Positions 62,301 through 64,000 of a stretch of 64,000 bases of DNA are shown piece after piece. Source of the stretch: Sipunculus nudus (Eukaryota; Annelida; Sipuncula; Golfingiida; Sipunculidae). A program made the translations under genes and the position numbers. The notes beneath the pieces were generated by a model, which worked only from the letters and a program-made list of their open reading frames with translations, did not search any database and was not told where the DNA came from. The number at the start of each line of letters is the position of its first letter. Within the stretch, counting starts at the first letter, position 1. The stretch covers positions 34,125,159 to 34,189,158 of the forward strand of contig CM049313.1 in the NCBI GenBank assembly GCA_026874595.1, written 5' to 3'.

Positions 62301-63126
62301 CCTTGGTCTTGTCAAGTGTCAGTATATGCATCTGAAGAAGGGGGCCTATTTTAGAAGGGGGTAGTCTTACTTGTCTTGGGATACTATGGCATCTCCCATG
62401 CCAGAAATTTCTATTTTTTTCTATACTTTAATACAATTAAGGAAGAAAAAGAATGAGATACTTCACAATATTTCCATGAGCAAGTGTTTAGCATTTATTT
62501 CAACTTGTTAAATGCCCTCATCTACATATAGGTGCACATGGACCTTGCATATGTTTGGCATTCAGAGCTTTATTTATGTGTACTTATGTAAACATTTTAT
62601 TCAGCTTGGTTTGCAAATAATGGAGATGAATGGATATGTTGTCACAATTATAAATCTAGAGATATTCTGGAACACTTGCTTTCTAATATAAGGTCATTTA
62701 TCTTTTGCATTTTGCTTGTATTGTCACACACATGTATGCAAAACTTGAATTCCAGAAGAGCAAAAAAAAAAAATAAAATAAAAATTTACAGTTATTCATC
62801 CTCATTTGATAAACATTTCAATCTACAATCCTTGGTTCTGCCATTGAACAATTATACCATAAAACAATCAACCTTACAGTCAAATGCAAATTTGATTTGT
62901 ATAATAAATTTTTTTATACAAATTATATTCAATATTTGAATATAAATATAACTCTTTTGCAGGACCTGCAGCACTGGGTGACTGGTTGGACAGACTGGAA
63001 CATATCCCTTGACATGGAGGGTGGACCTAATTGGGTCAAGAACTTCGTGGACAGCCCAGTAATAGTTAACAAGGACAAGGATGAATTCTACAAACAACCA
63101 ATGTTTTACGCCATGGGTCACTTCAG
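45853..63126 (+). CDS. GBA1: Lysosomal acid glucosylceramidase (GBA1-type), 9 exons, 3'-partial
   Basis: Retaining GH30-family beta-glucosidase that cleaves glucosylceramide to glucose and ceramide in the lysosome, helped by saposin C (family knowledge). Exons: 45853-45928, 48699-48890, 51876-52028, 57202-57335, 58087-58259, 58708-58804, 59177-59317, 60966-61193, 62963-63126. The reading frame closes across every junction (1,358 nt, 452 codons plus 2 nt). Visible: hydrophobic signal peptide (about residues 1-24); conserved [38 protein letters not shown]; acid/base Glu in TAENEP (exon 6); nucleophile Glu in ATEACEG (exon 8); GWTDWN and GGPNW (exon 9). About 80 C-terminal residues are expected beyond the window. 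No stops or lost catalytic residues, so probably functional. Confidence 0.95.
45929..48698 (+). repeat. Intron 1: microsatellites and a 333-bp duplicated repeat
   Basis: (TC)n at 45977-46002; (TA)n at 46729-46781; (GA)n at 47272-47325, then purine-rich sequence to about 47600; two diverged copies of a ~333-bp repeat at about 47885-48150 and 48218-48480. Minus-strand ORFs of up to 90 codons in the purine tract are low-complexity artefacts. Confidence 0.65.
48699..48890 (+). CDS. GBA1: Glucosylceramidase exon 2
   Basis: 64 codons in phase 1, acceptor tttctag, donor AAAG/gtgagt. Encodes the cysteine-rich N-terminal part of the mature enzyme ([20 protein letters not shown]). It has two N-glycosylation sequons (NST, NFS), the first at the position conserved in animal GBA1. 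Confidence 0.92.
48891..51875 (+). other. Intron 2, with a MITE-like element
   Basis: Contains a candidate MITE at 49294-49684 and a mariner-like end near 51656. Otherwise nothing recognisable. An A-run lies at 51116-51132. Confidence 0.5.
49294..49684. mobile_element. MITE-like element in intron 2
   Basis: About 390 bp bounded by imperfect inverted ends (TAGACCTTTCACA on the left; the right end reads TACCCCTTTCACA in inverse) with internal 'ccaattc/gaatgtgaat' palindromic words. No clear target duplication, no ORF. Superfamily uncertain (PIF/Harbinger or hAT type). Confidence 0.4.
51876..52028 (+). CDS. GBA1: Glucosylceramidase exon 3
   Basis: 51 codons, phase 1 in and out. Acceptor ttaacag, donor TCAAG/gtatga. 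Encodes the start of the catalytic barrel with [13 protein letters not shown], the most conserved N-terminal motif of the family. Confidence 0.95.
52029..57201 (+). other. Intron 3, with nested repeat insertions
   Basis: A dispersed repeat (52080-52540 and 56074-56150) is split by a 3.5-kb insertion of tandem repeats. From 56150 to 57201 no feature is recognised. An exon-like stretch at 56356-56436 does not fit the protein. Confidence 0.6.
52541..56073. mobile_element. 3.5-kb repeat-filled insertion in intron 3
   Basis: It interrupts a dispersed repeat that is intact at 41220-41750. Near its ends lie inverted words: TTAGCGAACCTGTG at 52543, and CACAGGTTCGCATTA at 56045-56059. Inside, the first half has diverged repeats with 'agccaaattgt.caatatt', 'ttttggccgagtta' and 'aatctcagaaa'. 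The second half has 'cagccaggta.aggtca' and 'ggtgccacctacaat' families. No transposase seen, so non-autonomous or a composite. Confidence 0.6.
57202..57335 (+). CDS. GBA1: Glucosylceramidase exon 4
   Basis: 134 nt, phase 1 in, phase 0 out. Acceptor ttatacag, donor TTTAAG/gtagga. Encodes [17 protein letters not shown] and [14 protein letters not shown], both strongly conserved in GBA1. Confidence 0.95.
57336..58086 (+). other. Intron 4, no feature recognised
   Basis: AT-rich. Includes a few short 'aatcaaaagataataaattatag' tandem words at 57365-57450. No exon-like ORF. Confidence 0.5.
58087..58259 (+). CDS. GBA1: Glucosylceramidase exon 5
   Basis: 173 nt, phase 0 in, phase 2 out. Acceptor cttttcag, donor ATCAG/gtaaca. 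Encodes [18 protein letters not shown] and [11 protein letters not shown], the substrate-pocket Trp-containing loop of the family. Confidence 0.95.
58260..58707 (+). other. Intron 5, poly-C run and short repeats
   Basis: A C homopolymer of about 20 lies at 58303-58323. Three diverged copies of 'cattacctgaa.a.tgtaa...' lie at 58440-58620. No exon. Confidence 0.55.
58708..58804 (+). CDS. GBA1: Glucosylceramidase exon 6 (acid/base Glu)
   Basis: 97 nt, phase 2 in, phase 0 out. Acceptor aaaccag, donor TTCCAG/gttagc. Encodes [14 protein letters not shown], which holds the general acid/base glutamate of the family. Confidence 0.95.
58805..59176 (+). other. Intron 6, no feature recognised
   Basis: A mollusc-repeat-like word 'aggtggtgccatctatagacc' lies at about 58832. 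Nothing else is recognisable. Confidence 0.5.
59177..59317 (+). CDS. GBA1: Glucosylceramidase exon 7
   Basis: 47 codons, phase 0. Acceptor ttcccag, donor CAGACG/gtaagg. Encodes [19 protein letters not shown] and [15 protein letters not shown], conserved in GBA1. The last 17 or so bases of the exon plus the donor are the source of the minisatellite in the following intron. Confidence 0.95.
59307..59890 (+). repeat. 44-bp minisatellite derived from the exon 7/intron 7 boundary
   Basis: The real boundary (gtgggcacagacg/gtaaggcaacacc) is followed by 13 further copies with 'gggcacagatggtaag' or variants starting near 59351, 59395, 59438, 59482, 59526, 59569, 59612, 59656, 59700, 59742, 59787, 59831 and 59875. 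The period is 42-45 bp. Most copies keep 'gatggtaag', a good 5' splice-site match. Opposite-strand frames of up to 105 codons with repeated Cys/Pro/Leu are artefacts. Confidence 0.92.
59891..60965 (+). other. Remainder of intron 7, no feature recognised
   Basis: No exon-like ORF supported. The 80-codon plus-strand frame at 59977-60219 is AT-rich and unrecognised. Confidence 0.5.
60966..61193 (+). CDS. GBA1: Glucosylceramidase exon 8 (nucleophile Glu), GC donor
   Basis: 76 codons, phase 0. Acceptor gttttaag. Encodes [14 protein letters not shown] and [10 protein letters not shown], the latter with the catalytic nucleophile glutamate, then [16 protein letters not shown]. The frame must leave at GAG/gcaagt (61194), a GC donor otherwise matching consensus, because joining to exon 9 then gives the family's uninterrupted sequence. 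Confidence 0.93.
61194..62962 (+). repeat. Intron 8, mollusc-type repeats
   Basis: 61378-61700 belongs to the family at 24270-24850. 61720-62340 holds diverged repeats with 'accttgacc', 'ccataact.tt' and 'gatctcag'. 62340-62962 has an A-run (62762-62774) and no recognised feature. Confidence 0.55.
62963..63126 (+). CDS. GBA1: Glucosylceramidase exon 9
   Basis: 164 nt, phase 0 in, phase 2 out. Acceptor ttttgcag, donor TTCAG/gtagtg. Encodes [20 protein letters not shown] and [13 protein letters not shown], the conserved end of the catalytic barrel. The following exon(s), for the C-terminal beta domain, are not in the window. Confidence 0.95.
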
Positions 63127-64000
63127 GTAGTGTGGCAGACTTTTAAGTACAAATGATAATTATATGTGTAGGATGTTGGTCAGTGGGCAAAGTGATGGAC
63201 TTTTTTATAGTATCCACAGCTCAGAATTGTGCAAAATGTTTTACCAGGCCATGAGGCAGAATATTTACCAGACCCTGTAGGGTTTACTGGATCCTACAGT
63301 TTCTTGTTGGGGAGAAAACCTTGATCATACTATGTTTGAAAAAGGTATAATGTATTATACAATGTTGAACACATATATTATCTTGCAATATGTTTATTCA
63401 CGAATAGTAGCTAACATATGATTCAAAAGCAGGTAACTGATGCAGTTATTCTTTATCATTCAGCAAATAGTACTTATGTAATCTGGATCAGACCATGTGA
63501 AATAATTGCCAGCCAAGTTGGGCCAGTGCTTACTAACTGCTGTCAAAACTCCCTTAATTGACCTGACCAGCACAGCTCTTACCCTTTGACCAAATTATGC
63601 TGATGAGCCCCAAAACCACTCCTTCACAGAAGACTACCCATGTCTATGGTTGCAAGAGCTGTTTATAAGACAATTTTGACGTCCCAAATGCCTCACCAAG
63701 GTCAGTCATGTATGAGGCCATAATAATTGCCAGCCAAGTTGGGCCAGTGCTTACTAACTGCTGTCAGAACTCCCTTAATTGACCTGACCAGCACAGCTCT
63801 TACCCTTTAACCAAATTATGCTGATGAGCCCCAAAACCACTCCTTTACAGAAGACTTCCCATGTCTATGGTTGCAAGAGCTGTTTATAAGACATTTTTGA
63901 CGTCCCAAATGCCTCACCAAGGTCAGTCATGTATGAGGCCGCATTGATTGATGTCATCACCTGAAATCCCTTTTTCCCTGTTCTGCAGTGATTAATTTAT
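63127..64000 (+). repeat. Intron 9 (partial) with a 221-bp tandem duplication
   Basis: Two direct copies at about 63502-63722 and 63723-63940, starting 'aattgccagccaagttgggc' and ending 'catgtatgaggcc', with only a few differences. No exon is seen before the window ends. Confidence 0.85.

Overview
This is a eukaryotic, gene-poor window, almost certainly from a marine lophotrochozoan and most likely a bivalve mollusc. That guess rests on the many degenerate 150-330 bp tandem repeats carrying AGGTCA and 'gcgccacct' words, the abundance of Penelope, Ty3/gypsy, hAT-like and LINE debris, very long (AT)n runs, and an intron-rich gene of animal type. The species is inference. No prokaryotic features, rRNA, intact tRNA or CRISPR were seen.

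Layout. 1-21.6 kb is repeat-rich and holds no convincing host gene. It contains a truncated Penelope-like element with a hammerhead-like motif (3.2-4.8 kb, minus), a tRNA-derived SINE (5.5-5.7 kb, minus), a 568-bp tandem duplication (7.0-8.2 kb), a broken L1/Tx1-type LINE in two opposing pieces (15.3-18.3 kb), and a 1,154-bp hAT-like non-autonomous transposon with inverted ends and a 7-bp target duplication (19.05-20.2 kb).

21,619-37,417 is a 15.8-kb insertion bounded by about 1.0-1.1 kb inverted repeats. The repeats are built from about 248-bp tandem, internally palindromic units, and a 6-bp target duplication (AAGCAC) flanks them. It looks like a giant foldback-type element, and no transposase of its own was recognised. 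It split a chromodomain-encoding ORF: the frame on its right continues on its left to a stop codon seven residues on. Inside it lie mollusc-type repeats and a young minus-strand Ty3/gypsy element (27,088-33,858). That element has the gene order Gag-protease-integrase-RNase H, lacks the reverse-transcriptase palm, has near-identical 1,144-bp LTRs, and continues as a tandem second element truncated at about 34,511.

37.4-45.8 kb holds degraded coding-like and repetitive DNA with no confident gene. 45,853-63,126 carries the only confident host gene, an acid glucosylceramidase (GBA1-type, GH30 family): nine exons, 452 codons, plus strand, with the C-terminal exon(s) beyond the window. Its introns hold the most unusual local features. 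Intron 7 has a 44-bp minisatellite made from the exon 7/intron 7 boundary (13 extra copies, most with a GT donor-like site). Intron 8 uses a GC donor. Intron 3 has a 3.5-kb insertion nested in an older dispersed repeat. Introns 1 and 9 contain tandem duplications.

The host gene would supply lysosomal glucosylceramide breakdown. Everything else is mobile-element history: the foldback element landed in a chromodomain ORF, the gypsy element lies inside it, and the same repeat families recur in the glucosylceramidase introns.
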